Assembly: GCA_002794775.1 (NCBI GenBank)
Contig: NBAY01000008.1
Coordinates: forward strand, 62,001 to 126,000
Source: Porodaedalea pini
Lineage: Eukaryota > Basidiomycota > Agaricomycetes > Hymenochaetales > Hymenochaetaceae
Length of the DNA stretch: 64,000 bases
Direction: 5' to 3'
Shown: positions 34,315 to 46,034 of the stretch, piece after piece
Layout: every line of letters starts with the position of its first letter
Numbering within the stretch: the stretch's first letter is position 1
The notes under the pieces: model-generated
The model's database searches: none
The model's input: the letters and a program-made list of their open reading frames with translations, nothing else
What the model was told of the DNA's origin: nothing
Made by a program: the position numbers and the translations under genes

Positions 34315-36465
34315 ATGGAGAGCATGGGTGTATTCTCAACCCCTATCGATGTCCGCCACGAAGCGGCACTCCCCTCAAATTCAATGTCGCCAACCAAACC
34401 CAAGCCTCTCAAAGCCACCACAAGTCTTCACCCGGGCTTGATTTCTAGCCCGACCATTCGTGCACACGTCTCTACTCCGAGTCGTAGAATGGTGCGTCGT
34501 CCACCGATTGGCCTTAGCTCTTACATTACTTTAGCTGACCCTTTTCATTTTAAGATCTCGTCGCCGTTGAGAACTTGCACGCCTGTCACCTCACGGCGTA
34601 CGCCGCCGCCGCCGATCGACACTTCCCACTCTAGAAGCGGGTCGCAACCACTTGAGCGTGTACCAACAGAGCCTGCGAGCGCGCCTCCTCCGCCACAACA
34701 ACCAACGCCCGACGAGCTTGCAGCTTTGGGCATCAAGGTCCGTGACTTTGCCTACGAGCCGAGCACGCTTCCACGCGTGCCTACTGTTCGGAAGCCATAC
34801 ATCCGGGAGCTGAAGCGTCCAAGGGAGGAGACGGCTGAGGAGCGTGAAGCACGGAAGCGAAATGAGGCGCGTAGACTGGAGTTCAACTCTCCACGCACAA
34901 GACCCTTGCCAAGCAGCAGCATCAGGAACCCATCTCATATCGCTGGCGTCGGCGGACTTGGCTTCATAAAGGCGTATGACATGCCCAGCAGTAGAACGAG
35001 CTCAAGCTCAAGCTTCAATGCAAGTGCAAGTGCAAGTGCAAGTGCAAACTCAAGTTCAAGTCCAAAGTCAAGGCCGTTGCAACGCCAGCCTACTGAGCGT
35101 GATCTGCCCTGCTCCAATCACACTGCGTCTACAAGTATAACCATCCCTAGGACCGGCGTATTCTTCGCGAAGCCGCAGTCACAACGGAGGTCCCCCTCGC
35201 CCCCGCGTCCAACTCCAGCTCCCCGCGTTCGCGACACATTTGACCTGCGGACCCGGGAATATTTCAAGCCCCTGCCGAAGCCTCGATTAGATTCAGAATC
35301 GCAATCTCAGTCACAGTCCGAATCTCAGTCGCAAGCTAAAAGCAGCAGCCAACCCTCGCTTCCGGCTCTTTCAATGTCACAAACTGACTCCGAATTGGAC
35401 GACTCCGATCTAGACGACGAGGAGTACGTCAAGACGCCACTTGTCACACCTAACGGCTCGCTTTTCTACCCCGACGACGAAAACATTGACGGCGATGGCG
35501 CTGACGATGGCGCTGACAACGCCGAGTCGCCCGACGACGCCGACGCTGCCGAGGTGGACAACTCTATCATTGATACGAGCACGCTGCCTGAATCGCAGGT
35601 TGCGGAACTACTTGCAAACGCGGAGACCGGACCGGATGAGGACGTGTCAGCTTCTCAGATGGGCTTGTGCGAGTCTCAGGACCTGTCGCAGCCAGCGTGG
35701 CAGCAGCAATCCCAGTCACAGTCGCCGCAGCACCAAGGACAGGAACAGGACGAGGACGTGGAGATGCCGGATTCGCAGCCCGTAAATAAAGAAGGTGATG
35801 GCGAAACATCTGACTGCACACCCACACCGACGCCCACGTCTTCCTCTGCGCGCACGGTGGTGCCGACGGTTGTGACGCCTGCCCGACTCTGCGCAAGCGC
35901 AAGCTCGAACAATGTTGCATCATCTTCCCAACCGCGGCCGATTTCGCGCGTGGGCTCGTACTCGTCGCTTTCACGCCGTTCGTCCAGTTCGCGAGCTCTG
36001 ATTTCTGCATCGTCCCACTCTCTCCTTCGCCGGAGCTCCAGCTTGAGCAGTGGTCTAAGCCGACATGCAAGCCTCACAAGTTCCACCTCGGCCAAGAAGT
36101 CAAGGGGCAAGTCAAATGTGAGAACAAGTCCGGGAAGCAGCTCAACTTCGTCTTCGAGCGCAACTTCGACTCCAAGCAAGCGGCGAAATAATCTGCGTAC
36201 GCCGTCACCGAGGAAGGCGAAGCTGCTCGGCGTTCCCACATCACTGTCGGCACACAGATTACGCGTACGGAGCAGCCCGCAGCGGGCGGCTGCGGCGGCT
36301 GCAAGCGCAACGAGGAGTGCTGCGCAAGTGCGGGCGCGTGCTAGGGGAAAGGCGACGGACGCTGTGATGGATGAGGATGCCGGTGCTGACGAAGCTGCAG
36401 GAGGAGCACCGGGCATAGCTGAGTCGCCAGTTCTGCGCAGCAGTGTGCGCGGGCAGTCTGGGTAA
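34315..36465 (+). CDS. Ser/Pro/Arg-rich protein of unknown function
   Basis: A single long open frame of 717 codons starts at the ATG at 34315. I do not recognise a family. Visible features are an SPTKPKPLK-like N terminus, a charged helix at about residues 160-185 (RPREETAEEREARKRNEARR), Ser-Gln repeats such as ESQSQSQSESQSQ, an acidic stretch, a Ser-rich region and an Ala/Arg-rich end. The composition suggests a disordered nuclear or phospho-regulated protein. A 63-nt segment at 34492-34554 has perfect intron features (GTGCGT donor, GCTGAC branch site, TTTTAAG acceptor) yet stays open, so the spliced protein would lack 21 residues. It lies just beyond the LINE. Confidence 0.65.
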   Translation: MESMGVFSTPIDVRHEAALPSNSMSPTKPKPLKATTSLHPGLISSPTIRAHVSTPSRRMVRRPPIGLSSYITLADPFHFKISSPLRTCTPVTSRRTPPPPIDTSHSRSGSQPLERVPTEPASAPPPPQQPTPDELAALGIKVRDFAYEPSTLPRVPTVRKPYIRELKRPREETAEEREARKRNEARRLEFNSPRTRPLPSSSIRNPSHIAGVGGLGFIKAYDMPSSRTSSSSSFNASASASASANSSSSPKSRPLQRQPTERDLPCSNHTASTSITIPRTGVFFAKPQSQRRSPSPPRPTPAPRVRDTFDLRTREYFKPLPKPRLDSESQSQSQSESQSQAKSSSQPSLPALSMSQTDSELDDSDLDDEEYVKTPLVTPNGSLFYPDDENIDGDGADDGADNAESPDDADAAEVDNSIIDTSTLPESQVAELLANAETGPDEDVSASQMGLCESQDLSQPAWQQQSQSQSPQHQGQEQDEDVEMPDSQPVNKEGDGETSDCTPTPTPTSSSARTVVPTVVTPARLCASASSNNVASSSQPRPISRVGSYSSLSRRSSSSRALISASSHSLLRRSSSLSSGLSRHASLTSSTSAKKSRGKSNVRTSPGSSSTSSSSATSTPSKRRNNLRTPSPRKAKLLGVPTSLSAHRLRVRSSPQRAAAAAASATRSAAQVRARARGKATDAVMDEDAGADEAAGGAPGIAESPVLRSSVRGQSG

Positions 36466-37257
36466 AGCGACATTATATTCATTCACGTCCACATTTCGTG
36501 CTCACGTTTGAGTGAAGAAATAATAGAGCGGGAGTTAAGTGGCGCGATTGAATCCGACAATGAATGTCGGCAAGCGGTCGATACGTGCTCACTGTGACCC
36601 TGAACATGCAGATATACGGTAGAAGGCGTCTCGTGAACTTTTTTCTTTTTTTTGTTCTCTTTGTCTACTCGCCTATCTTTGTTCTTTCCTCGCTCCTCTC
36701 CCCGAATCCATGCTTATCGTTTCGTTTCTCTTCCTGCTCTGACTGTACCATCCGCCTCCCTCTTCTCATACCCTCGATCGTCATTCAATCGCTGTACGCA
36801 TGCACACGCTTTACCTTTTTATTTCATTCATTCCGGGAAGCACGAGCACAAGCTCCAGTACATGTTGAGGGGTTCAGCGCTTTATCATTGAAGTTCGCCG
36901 TCGTCTCGCTAACAACAGATCGCTTAATTATTGCTTTTCTCTGTCTTCTTCTTTTCTTTCTTCTTTGGATGTGTCCATTGACATCGATATCGGTTGTCGA
37001 AGCTGTAGCCTCATACGTAGACTAGGAGTAGCAGTACTAGTACTAGTAGTATTTTTACAAACGATTCGATTTGGAGTTGAGTTCCACAGGAATACTACAT
37101 GTAGTATTAGTCATGCGTAGATTGTCAGCATTAATATTTCCCATGCATCAGCTTGACACGCTCGTGGGAACCTGTCCATAGGAAAGCTCATCGGTATTCT
37201 GTAGCTAACCCCCCTCCCCCTCTTCCCGCCTCTATCTCGTGTACCCATCCGAAAGTC
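36466..37257. other. intergenic, no gene seen
   Basis: A 792-bp stretch between two plus-strand genes. An open frame at 36564-37025 is pyrimidine-driven and has no recognisable domain, so I do not call it. A short CTAGTACTAGTA repeat lies near 37034-37050. Confidence 0.4.
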
Positions 37258-38445
37258 ATGTCCTGGCTTATGAACCCCACTGGCGAAAACCCGCCTCGAA
37301 GGGCAGGACAAGAACCTGAAGAAGAGATGGTGACTGAAGTTGATTATTCCTTCTCGCGCAGGCCTGACAAGTTCGCATGTGCAGGTGGAGGACTACACTG
37401 GTCGAAAGGTTTCTACTAGAGCTGCAAACCAGCCTTTCCTAGCGTATGTTGCTTCTGACTCATGACTTGCTGGCTGGATCTCGTTCTTGGTGAACCTCGA
37501 ATCTCACTTGCTTGCAGATATACGCGTTACAGAGAGGAGCAGAAACGCCTCCACGAAGAATGGCTGGAGCGCAAGAAACAGCGTGAAGAAAAGCTGGCAA
37601 GAGGGGAGAAAGTCGGGCCTGAAGAACGGGATCCCACGGCTCAGGAAGAAGTCGGGCTCCTGGGTCTGCTGAAATTCATTGTTTATTGTCTCCTCTTCCT
37701 TGCTCTTGTCGGAAAGTTCTTCACCGGAAGCTTTGTTTTCGATCTCGAAAGCAAAATTCCATCTCTGAAGAAATATTGGCCAGTAAGCCGTCTTCTCTTT
37801 TTCTGAATCTTCTTAACCCGACATGCTTGTTGTAGACGAACGAGCGCCTGTTTTCGGAAGATGGATTGTCGAAATTTGACGGATCCGATCCGATTAAACC
37901 TATATATTTAGCTGTAAGTGTGTTTCTAATATCTCTCTTTTACCATGAAGTTCACCGCGAAATAGATTGACGGTACTGTCTATGATGTCACTGAGGGTCG
38001 ACGGACGTATGGGCCCGGGGGATCATATCACTTCATGTGCGTCAACAAGGCGTGATAACCACCCTTCTCAATCATGAAACCCTTCTTGATAGGGCGGGAC
38101 GCGACGCTGCAAGGGCTTTTGCGACTGGTTGCTTTGCTACTCACAGAACGCACGACGTTCGGGGACTTACCGAGAGAGAAACAAAGGCATGTTCCGCAAT
38201 GAAGCTACTTTTTGATCGTCTTTTGACGGTGCATTTGACAGAGTCTGGAGCACTGGAAGAACTTCTTCGCAAACCACAAGAAATACACCAAAGTCGGGAA
38301 AGTACTGCATCACCCTATAGATCCTTCGAGCCCCATTCCCGAGCCGTGCAAGGAGCAAAAGCCACCGGCTGAGAAGAAAGAGAAGTTGAGGGACGAAGGG
38401 GGAGCTAAAGAATCAGAACCACACACCAAGCATCAAGAGCTATGA
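37258..38445 (+). CDS. membrane-anchored cytochrome b5-like (MAPR/PGRMC type) protein
   Basis: Seven exons close to 280 residues: 37258-37329, 37385-37443, 37518-37782, 37836-37913, 37966-38036, 38093-38186 and 38242-38445. The N terminus is a charged helix (YREEQKRLHEEWLERKKQRE), followed by one membrane span (LLKFIVYCLLFLALVGKFF). The cytochrome b5-like domain is at about residues 145-240: [43 protein letters not shown]. This YDV..G...YGPGG.Y..FAGRDA pattern is the MAPR signature; such proteins bind haem and act with sterol-modifying P450s at the ER. The HKKY.KVGKVLHHPIDP segment follows. The sixth intron (38187-38241) has a GC donor; it is needed to reach the conserved LEHWKNFFANHKKY. Confidence 0.88.
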
Positions 38446-38641
38446 TACTATACTTTACATTGTCCATGTACATACTGACACGCGCTACTAGGCGTCTAAA
38501 TTAAACAAAAACTACGATATTATAAAGGAATATAAGGGAACGGACAACCGTCAGAGCTCATTGCGTGTAGCCGAGAGCGAGTGCTGCGATCTGGAATGGC
38601 GAACAGTGTGTCGCCTGATGGCTGGACTTAAGTATTCACTG

Positions 38642-39343
38642 CTACTCAAACAAAGTGTTAGACAACTCAACTCGACGCATTGGACCTGAGCCCACCTGTC
38701 CGGTTGGACCCCGATTCAGGAGGTAGTTCTTGAGGATAGGAAAGTCCGCCATGCTAATGTCGATGAGCGACATGAAAGGGTCGCTTCCACCTCCGCGGTA
38801 CTTCGCAATGACAACGTTACCCCGCCATGCATTGCTCTCAACAAAGGATGATCCTTGAATTTCGCGGATTGCTCTGTTGATAGGAAACGGCGCTCCCGTT
38901 CGTGACACTAGGAAGAAAATGATGGAGTTAAACTCTTGCTCTTCCACTTTAGAGCGTCTATATTCACCGACAGGATAGAATATAATATATGGGTTGGCGA
39001 AGTTCTTGGTCATGCCCTCTAGAGAATCAACCAGCTGGTGTTCCGGTGAGCAAGCTGCAACTTCTGAGAGTAGTTACAAACTCACTTGCACTCGCCACGA
39101 GCGCTGATTAGGGACATCGGCAATCGTGTCCATGTGGACTTCCGGATGAGGCATCACGGATACCAGAATAAGCTGGCCAGTTTGCGGATTCGTGCGAGTT
39201 AACGGGCTGATACCAGATTAGATTGGACACAAACAAGCTGTAATTATAGGAGGCAGGACAAACCTGGTTGGAAGTTCAACGACCTGGGGCGGTCTTCCAT
39301 CCGCAGGGAAGAGAATCGCATCGTACGAAAGAAGGTCGTCCAT
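38642..39343 (-). CDS. conserved fungal protein of unknown function
   Basis: Exons 39343-39264, 39206-39086, 39034-38968 and 38907-38642 close to 177 residues. It begins MDDLLSYDAILFPADGRPP and has the blocks VMPHPEVHMDTIADVPNQRS, FANPYIIFYPV and AWRGNVVIAKYRG, ending in MADFPILKNYLL. I recall similar short proteins from other mushrooms, but know no function and see no signal peptide, membrane span or catalytic motif. The third intron is 60 nt and has no stop, so retention would add 20 residues; splicing gives the smoother YPVVSRTGAPFP. The gene is tail-to-tail with the cytochrome b5-like gene, 196 bp apart. Confidence 0.7.
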
Positions 39344-41164
39344 TGGGCAAGTCAGATAAAAAAAGGTGGTCGCTAAACATATTAATGATCAGCACCGTCC
39401 ACCACCGCAGTCCAGGATGGGTTCGTGCTCACCGTCGGAAATTAAAAGGATCTAGCAATAGAAGAGAAGGAGAGAAAAGGTAGAAAGACAAGAACTCGAC
39501 TGGAACGCTTGAAGAAAACCCAAACTACTGTTCCGACTTTATAGCACTTTACGATTTACGCCGCAGTCAACCACCATGCTTTCTGAGCGCTGATGCACGC
39601 GTCTCTGGGCTGAAAGGGTTACGCACGAGGCAACGCTACCCTGTTCCCCCTCGCTCTCGGCTAGCATGCATCTCCGCGATATTTTCAATAGGAACCGCTA
39701 AATTGACAATTTCGATCTTTCACACTATCCAGATGTTGGGCAGCGCGGCAACTGGGATGCATAGATCGTGAACCTAGACTCAATATCGCAGAGCACCTCC
39801 GTGCCGACTGGGTTGTTGGTGGCGAATAATCCGAGACTAGCCGCGGGAGAAGCTATGCCGAACGCAACGCTCCCCCAATACCCTGGTCACTTTTCAATGG
39901 TGCGCTTGACCTCGTGCACTACGCTTTACCACCTTTGCTTAACCGGGAGTGCGATCACCTTGTGGTTCACTTGCGCCCATCATACACAATCGTTTGTCTA
40001 GGGAAAGAAGGGTTTTCCCGTCCACGACTTGGGCACTATAGTGATCTAGAGCGGCTCAGGACGAAGATACCCGGACTCCGGAGCATGGAGCAGACTCTCT
40101 GTACGTGACGTTCCATGCATGGAACGCCGATCTTAGTCCGCGCCTTCGTCAACATTACTTCAGCGCTCGATTTTTTTTTCGATGTCTAACAGGAGATCGT
40201 CTCGGCGTCCTGCTTTTCAAGAGAGATTCAGTTATGCGGAATCTCGGGAACGGATGCTGCACACGTTTGCGACACATGTCCGATTATCAACGTGTGCGTA
40301 GCTAAATTCCGAGATGGGGTACAACGAGATACACGAGGCTTCCATCCCGAGGTCTAGTCCATAATTTCGAAAGCATGTCTTCCTAATGTTGAATGGCAAG
40401 TAATCATATCAGTTATAGTCAACCTTAATTTACAGAGCCGTTTTAGCAGCAGACCACCGCCTCCAAGAGATCTGACACCTCATTTTGGATATTAAATTTG
40501 CTGGAATCAAATCGCAAGGAAAACCATGGGGAGACCGGAGAAGAGTCGCCAAGCGACTTTTGATTTGTGCTTGGTCTCGACTGGCTGTTTAAATTTCCCC
40601 GTGAGGATGAAACAGTCACTGGATAAGCACATCTTGATGCAGGAGGTGTGCACGATTGCAGGAACTTCTGCTACTCCAGGAAAATAGAACCAGGGCATTA
40701 GAGGACGGGTCAATTATTAAGACCTATATCATGTTCAGAAATAGCCTGTGGGTTACAACGAATTGCACGGACACGATCAATCGTGTGAAGGATTTATTGC
40801 GCGCTGCGACACGAGGAAGTTGCATGGTCTTCAAATTTGTATTTATGTCTTTGTTCCGTAAGTCTGACAAGTTAACAAACGAGAAACCATCATGGTTTGC
40901 CTAGGATTCGCTCGAGAAGCCCAGGGTGTTGTGTAAAGATGGACGGTTCTTTACAAATGATGATAAACTGAGAAAAACCTCAGGCCACATTAATATTCAG
41001 GGTATTTGAAATTGGAGGTTTACTTCACGGTTCACGTGAGCCACGAACTCTAAGTTGACGCGCTGTATTCTGCCGTATCTTGTCAACGGCTAACTAGCTC
41101 TACATCTCGAACCTCACGATTTCCTCGGCCCTTCTGTCAAGAAAACAGGGTCCCGCACAGGAAG
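39344..41164. other. 1.8-kb gene-poor stretch
   Basis: It separates two divergent genes, so it holds both promoters. Short open frames near 39768-40305 lack domains, and no repeat edges or RNA genes were recognised. It could include an old, decayed insertion. Confidence 0.4.
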
Positions 41165-44100
41165 ATGGACAACTTTATCCTATCCGCCTCACACCTTTCA
41201 TCAGTCTTTGCCTCGTCTGTGCATGTCTCAACTCATGCTGTACCTACTGTGCGACGCGACATCCCACTCGCTACAGCCCGCTCGGACATTCCAGACGATC
41301 ATGCGTCTCTTTCATCTCTTTTTCATTCCGCTGAGACCGGTCATGTTTTGATACGCGTCGTTCAAGGTGGCCTTGCTGTTGAGTTAGTCTCGCTTTCGTA
41401 CAGCGTTTCGCCAATCCGTTTCGTTTTTCCGGCGGCTGTCATGCCCAATCCAGCTCTCTCCACCTATAATGGTCAGGTTTATCTCATTGTCGTCACCTCA
41501 GTGGGAACTCTATTCAGGATAAACCTGCCATGCTACTTGGATGGCCAGCTATGGCACGAACCTTTACCTAAAAACTGGTGTAACGAATGGCAAATCAAGA
41601 AGCTGGGCAGTGTCGAACCCAAGTTGGTCCATGTGCATGACCCACACGACGTCGCAATTGCCTTACACACAGGAGGACACCTGAGACTTGAGAACAAAAG
41701 TGTCGACGTCCCCAACAACAGTGAGACGCCGTTTAGACCATTTCGCAAGAGCATAAGTTACTGACCAAAGTTTCCTTAGTTCAGTGGGCGGAGACTGAGT
41801 GGAAATCGACAAACTGGTACACTGCTCTTCTACCCGTCATTTCATCATGCCATGATAATCCTGGAGAGATCGTCTCCATGGCTTCTGCTCCATCACCCAC
41901 AGACATATCGGACTTATTCTCAGTTTCGCGCGATCGCGTCTTACGGAGATGGACGGTAGCAAAGGGGTGTCGAACAGAAATTGCTTTGGACTCCGCCGAA
42001 AGCGGCGACGGAAGTCCCTCCGCTCTTCTTGATGCACACCCGCAGAAACTTCTTCAGATCTTTACGGCCGCGGCGGATTCGGGTGTTGATCTCGAAGCTG
42101 AGGAGTCTCTTCTTGTGCTCGTTTTCTTACCTACACCCTCTTCACCTACATCAGGTGGATCCTTCCGTATTTATAACACCGATCGCTACCAATGGAGGCT
42201 AGTCTCTTCATTTGACACATCCGCCGACAGCACGCACTGCAGGCTGCAAGACTTTATCATAAGTGGTAACATGTTGTACGTATTATGGGAGAGACAGGGC
42301 GAGTCGATGTTAGAAATGGCCCACGTCAACTTCGAGAACCTGGCGCAAAGGTCGCGTTTCGCTTTTCAGACCACCGTCTGGAGCAGAGCAAGGCTCGATC
42401 AGTACAGCGAACTCAATCAGGATGCCATGGACGAACTACTTTTGCAGCCCGGCTCACTCACTCACAAATTCCTGCAGTCCATTTTGCGGCCCGGTCTCTT
42501 TTCTGTCATCACGTTACGCGCTGCTCTGCAAGACTACAGAGAGCATTATCTCTCTCTACCTGGCCCTCATCCCGCGCCTCTGTTAGCCACATATGCAACT
42601 CTCAGCGAGAACATCGCCGCTGTTGTTGGATGCACTGTTGCCTTGACCCGAGATCCTCACACGGGCGTAACGTTGCATAATCAATACTGGAATGCTTTGC
42701 GGCGCGATTGGGAAGGATTTGTAGCGCGGTGTACAGAAATTGAACGAAGCGCTCGCTGGCCGGTTTGCTTGGGTCTCGATACGAATGGACAGATATCGGT
42801 GGTGGAACGCGAGCGGATTTCTCAATGCGTCGAAGAGGATATGCCCATGCAACTACATCGACAGATTTCCTCTTCATCCAGCATCGATCCTATGTATCTC
42901 CTCCTGGAAGCTTGCTGGGGATTGAGGACCAAGTTATCGGAGCCTCTCGTCCGACGGATAGAGACTGAAACGCTAAACATTCTCCATCAGGAATACGCCT
43001 TCCCTCTCGCCGATATTATTGCCGAGGCTTCGAACAGAGTCTTCTCCAAGGATGATCTAGATGGTGGTATCGGGGCCTGGGTGTCTGAAAAGTTGAACGT
43101 CGTTGGAGATTTCGATTCCGCTGTACGCAATGCTCTAGAAGCCATCGCTGATTTAGATAAGGCGGTAAAGCAGGAGGAAGACGAGGTTGAGCTTATTATC
43201 CCCCCAGTAATGCTCGAGTGCACAAGGGCATTGGCAGCATCATACCTTACAGAGACGATTGAGGCCAGATATGACCTATGCCTCGCGCTGTCTGTGTTGT
43301 TGTTCTTCATCGGTGATGGTCTAAAACAGAGTGACCCTGCTCTTCTTGCTGAGATATTCTCCATAATCCGAGGTGTCGCGATGTGTCGTTACTTATGTCG
43401 GCAACCGGCCGGCGACTTGGAAGGAACGAAACCTGCGGCTCAGGAATCAGGTACGGCAGATGATGTTGTCACTCGTTTGAGCAGCATGCATATGTCACGA
43501 GGGGGTAAAAACCCTGTTCCGAGTTATTCTCTAGCGCATCAGTTGCTATCGGAATATGGGCACCCACCGCTCTTACCCGCTGCTGCCCACCACTTCCTTA
43601 ACCAGCTCGGACTTCTAAACAGTGTATCACCAGCATACGTAACACGCGGCGAGGTCCTCATATGTGAAAAGCTTCGCCTCCTGGGCTATCGCGAGAGCAC
43701 AAGATACCTCCTTACCTGGCTTCCTCGGACACCCGCTGTTTGTTATGTTTTCGGTCGTTTATGGATTGATGTAGGACGAGAGGATGAAGCCGTCATTCTT
43801 TTGCAAGGTGTATCAGGCAGTTTCGGTGAGAATGGATGCTGTTATAATAATTTGGACTTTACGAAGTTTTTTAAAGGGCCGGGTAACGTGATATTGTCTG
43901 ACGATCTACAGACTCTCGACGCTGTTTTACCGAACGGTTGCTGTCATTCAGATTGCGAGTATTACTTACACGTTGCCGAGCTATTCAAAAAAGCTAGCAT
44001 GACGTCGCATGAGGTTTATTTTCTCCGGTTGGCGCTGTCAGTGTGGCCCGAAGGAGATGAACTAGACGAAGTCTCTTTGAATACATGGGCGTCCATTATC

Positions 44101-45762
44101 AAGGGCTATTCAGACTTAGATTTGTACGAAGATGCGTATTGCTATCTTATTTCTTCTCCTCACCACGATCAGTACGTAATGCTATCCACATATCTTGTCT
44201 CGTCTAACCCGTGCGTTCGACAGGAGGCATCAGTATGTCTCGAACCTGGTGTATAAGATGTGCGAAACCGACGCATTGGATCGCCTGCTCTCAATGAATT
44301 TCCGCGGACTCGTGCAAGAAGTCGAATCCGCGCTTTCATTCAAAGCACGCAACGCGGATCCTCGCAGTCGTCCGAATTGGTCTCAAATTCTTTACACCTG
44401 GTATACAGTCCGGGGAGATTACCGCAATGGTAAGCAGTCAAACGTCTTGATGAGCAGGAGCAAACAGCTGACATCTAAGTAGCGGCACTGACAATGTATA
44501 TTCGGTACCGGAGACTGTCCGACCTTCACGGTGATCCAACAATGCCTCTGACGCTTGTTGAGCAGCAAGCAGAGGCGCTGAGTATTGCGATGAATGCCTT
44601 AGGGCTTGTAGAAGGCAAAAATGCGTCTATGATCGTTCCTACGCATGAAGGGAGCTTACCAGTAAGCATGTTGCATCCTATGTACTGTTTGAGGTTTTTG
44701 ACTCGCGCAGCCTCGTAAACGCCGGAAAGTGGGTAATTATATCCCTAAAGATCAATTTATCTCAAGGCAACGCAATGTCGAGATAGTCAAGCTTCATGAC
44801 ATTGAACAAGAGTATGCGCACCTCACAGCTAACATGGAGTTGCTACGTCGGGACCCGACTCTGATGCGGCATGGAGGTGCGTTTCAAAATTTATCGAGAC
44901 TTGGATTTTCGCTGAGAAAGGGACGCAGAACCGCCTCTAACACCATGGCTCACTGTGTCGAAATTGATGCAGGCGGGACTGTACGACTTAGCCATGCACA
45001 CGGCGAAGGCACTTTCTGTTGATATGTCAGAGCTCTTTCAGCGGCTGTCGCTGCAGTGTCTCCGCTTGTCAGGAGCGTCAGACTCGAGCTTGTAAGAGTC
45101 CAGATGAATAGTTGAAACTTCATTATTGATGTTGCTCGCGCTTAGAATGGAAGCCGCAGCATCAGATTGGTTGCTAACGGATAAAGTCTCCTCATGGCCA
45201 GGAACGCCCGCTGATCGGGGATGGCGATACCTTCGTCAATGTCTGGAGCGATATGATTCAGCCGAGACGGACTATAGTTACAGCAAGGCTGTGCTGGAAA
45301 CGTTGCTCTCAAATGATTCTTCTCCGCCACCACCCTGGCTTCTTCAGACTATTGAGGTATGCCTCTACTGATTATGATCTCGAGGAATTACTTATCTGAA
45401 CATGAAGGAATATCATCCCGACCACCTTATCCGGTCGTTTTTGCGTTACGGAAATGTCGAGGAAGCGCTTGAACGTACTTTAAACATGGTACGAAAGGTA
45501 GGACGCAGTTTTTCTGGTATATTTAATGCGCGACTTATAGTGACTTCTCTCTGACATATAGTCCACTTCGGCATGGGACAGCTCATCGTCTAAGCAGTCG
45601 TTATGTACCTGGCTACCGTATACGGTGATCGATGCTGTTTTGAAGACTACGGAAGAGAACATCTCTCCTCAGGCAGAAAAGCTACGACAGTCTTTGCAGT
45701 CGGAGGTGTCGAATCGCATCCTCCGTTTGCAGAAACAAGGCGACAAAGCATCTTCACACTAG
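41165..45762 (+). CDS. NUP120: nucleoporin NUP120/NUP160
   Basis: Nine exons close to 1,387 residues: 41165-41720, 41780-44171, 44224-44429, 44483-44661, 44711-44876, 44929-45091, 45146-45356, 45408-45497 and 45562-45762. This is a scaffold subunit of the Y-complex (NUP84/NUP107-160), which forms the ring of the nuclear pore. The N-terminal ~450 residues are beta-propeller-like (SVGTLFRINLP, SVSRDRVLRRWTV, RDRVL), and the rest is helical. The conserved block WNALRRDWEGFVARCTEIER lies at about residue 500. The C-terminal helical part has RHQYVSNLVYKMCE, ALDRLLSMNFRGL and LYTWYTVRGDYRNAALTMY, which mark the Nup160 family. Length fits fungal NUP120 (about 1,000-1,400). It is tail-to-tail with the Zn2Cys6 gene. 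Confidence 0.88.
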
Positions 45763-46034
45763 ATAGTGAGTCATACAAATGTACTATGTAGTGTATTTGT
45801 TTTCTTTCTCTCGCTATAGATGCAAGAAGCATCCCACTTGTCTGAAATCCATGGAGAAAAAAATGGATAGAGCAGATGATACACAAGTACAAGAGGTAAA
45901 ACCAAATCAGACAAGACAACAGTATACCAAAGCAAAGGTGAAACGAAAACACATAAACAAGTGACACGATAAAGCAATAAAAGATCTACGGCAACAAAGG
46001 CCCACATAACCAGGCCGGTGGGAAAGAAAATCGA

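Noticed and set aside
35676..36482. Minus-strand open frame of 268 codons
   Set aside because: It mirrors the Ser-rich region of the plus-strand gene and has no domain or intron signals of its own.
36564..37025. Plus-strand open frame of 153 codons between genes
   Set aside because: Its hydrophobic appearance comes from T-rich sequence; no domain, no start context and no conserved pattern was seen.
39768..40305. Overlapping short open frames
   Set aside because: Short, with mixed composition and no recognisable family or splice partners.
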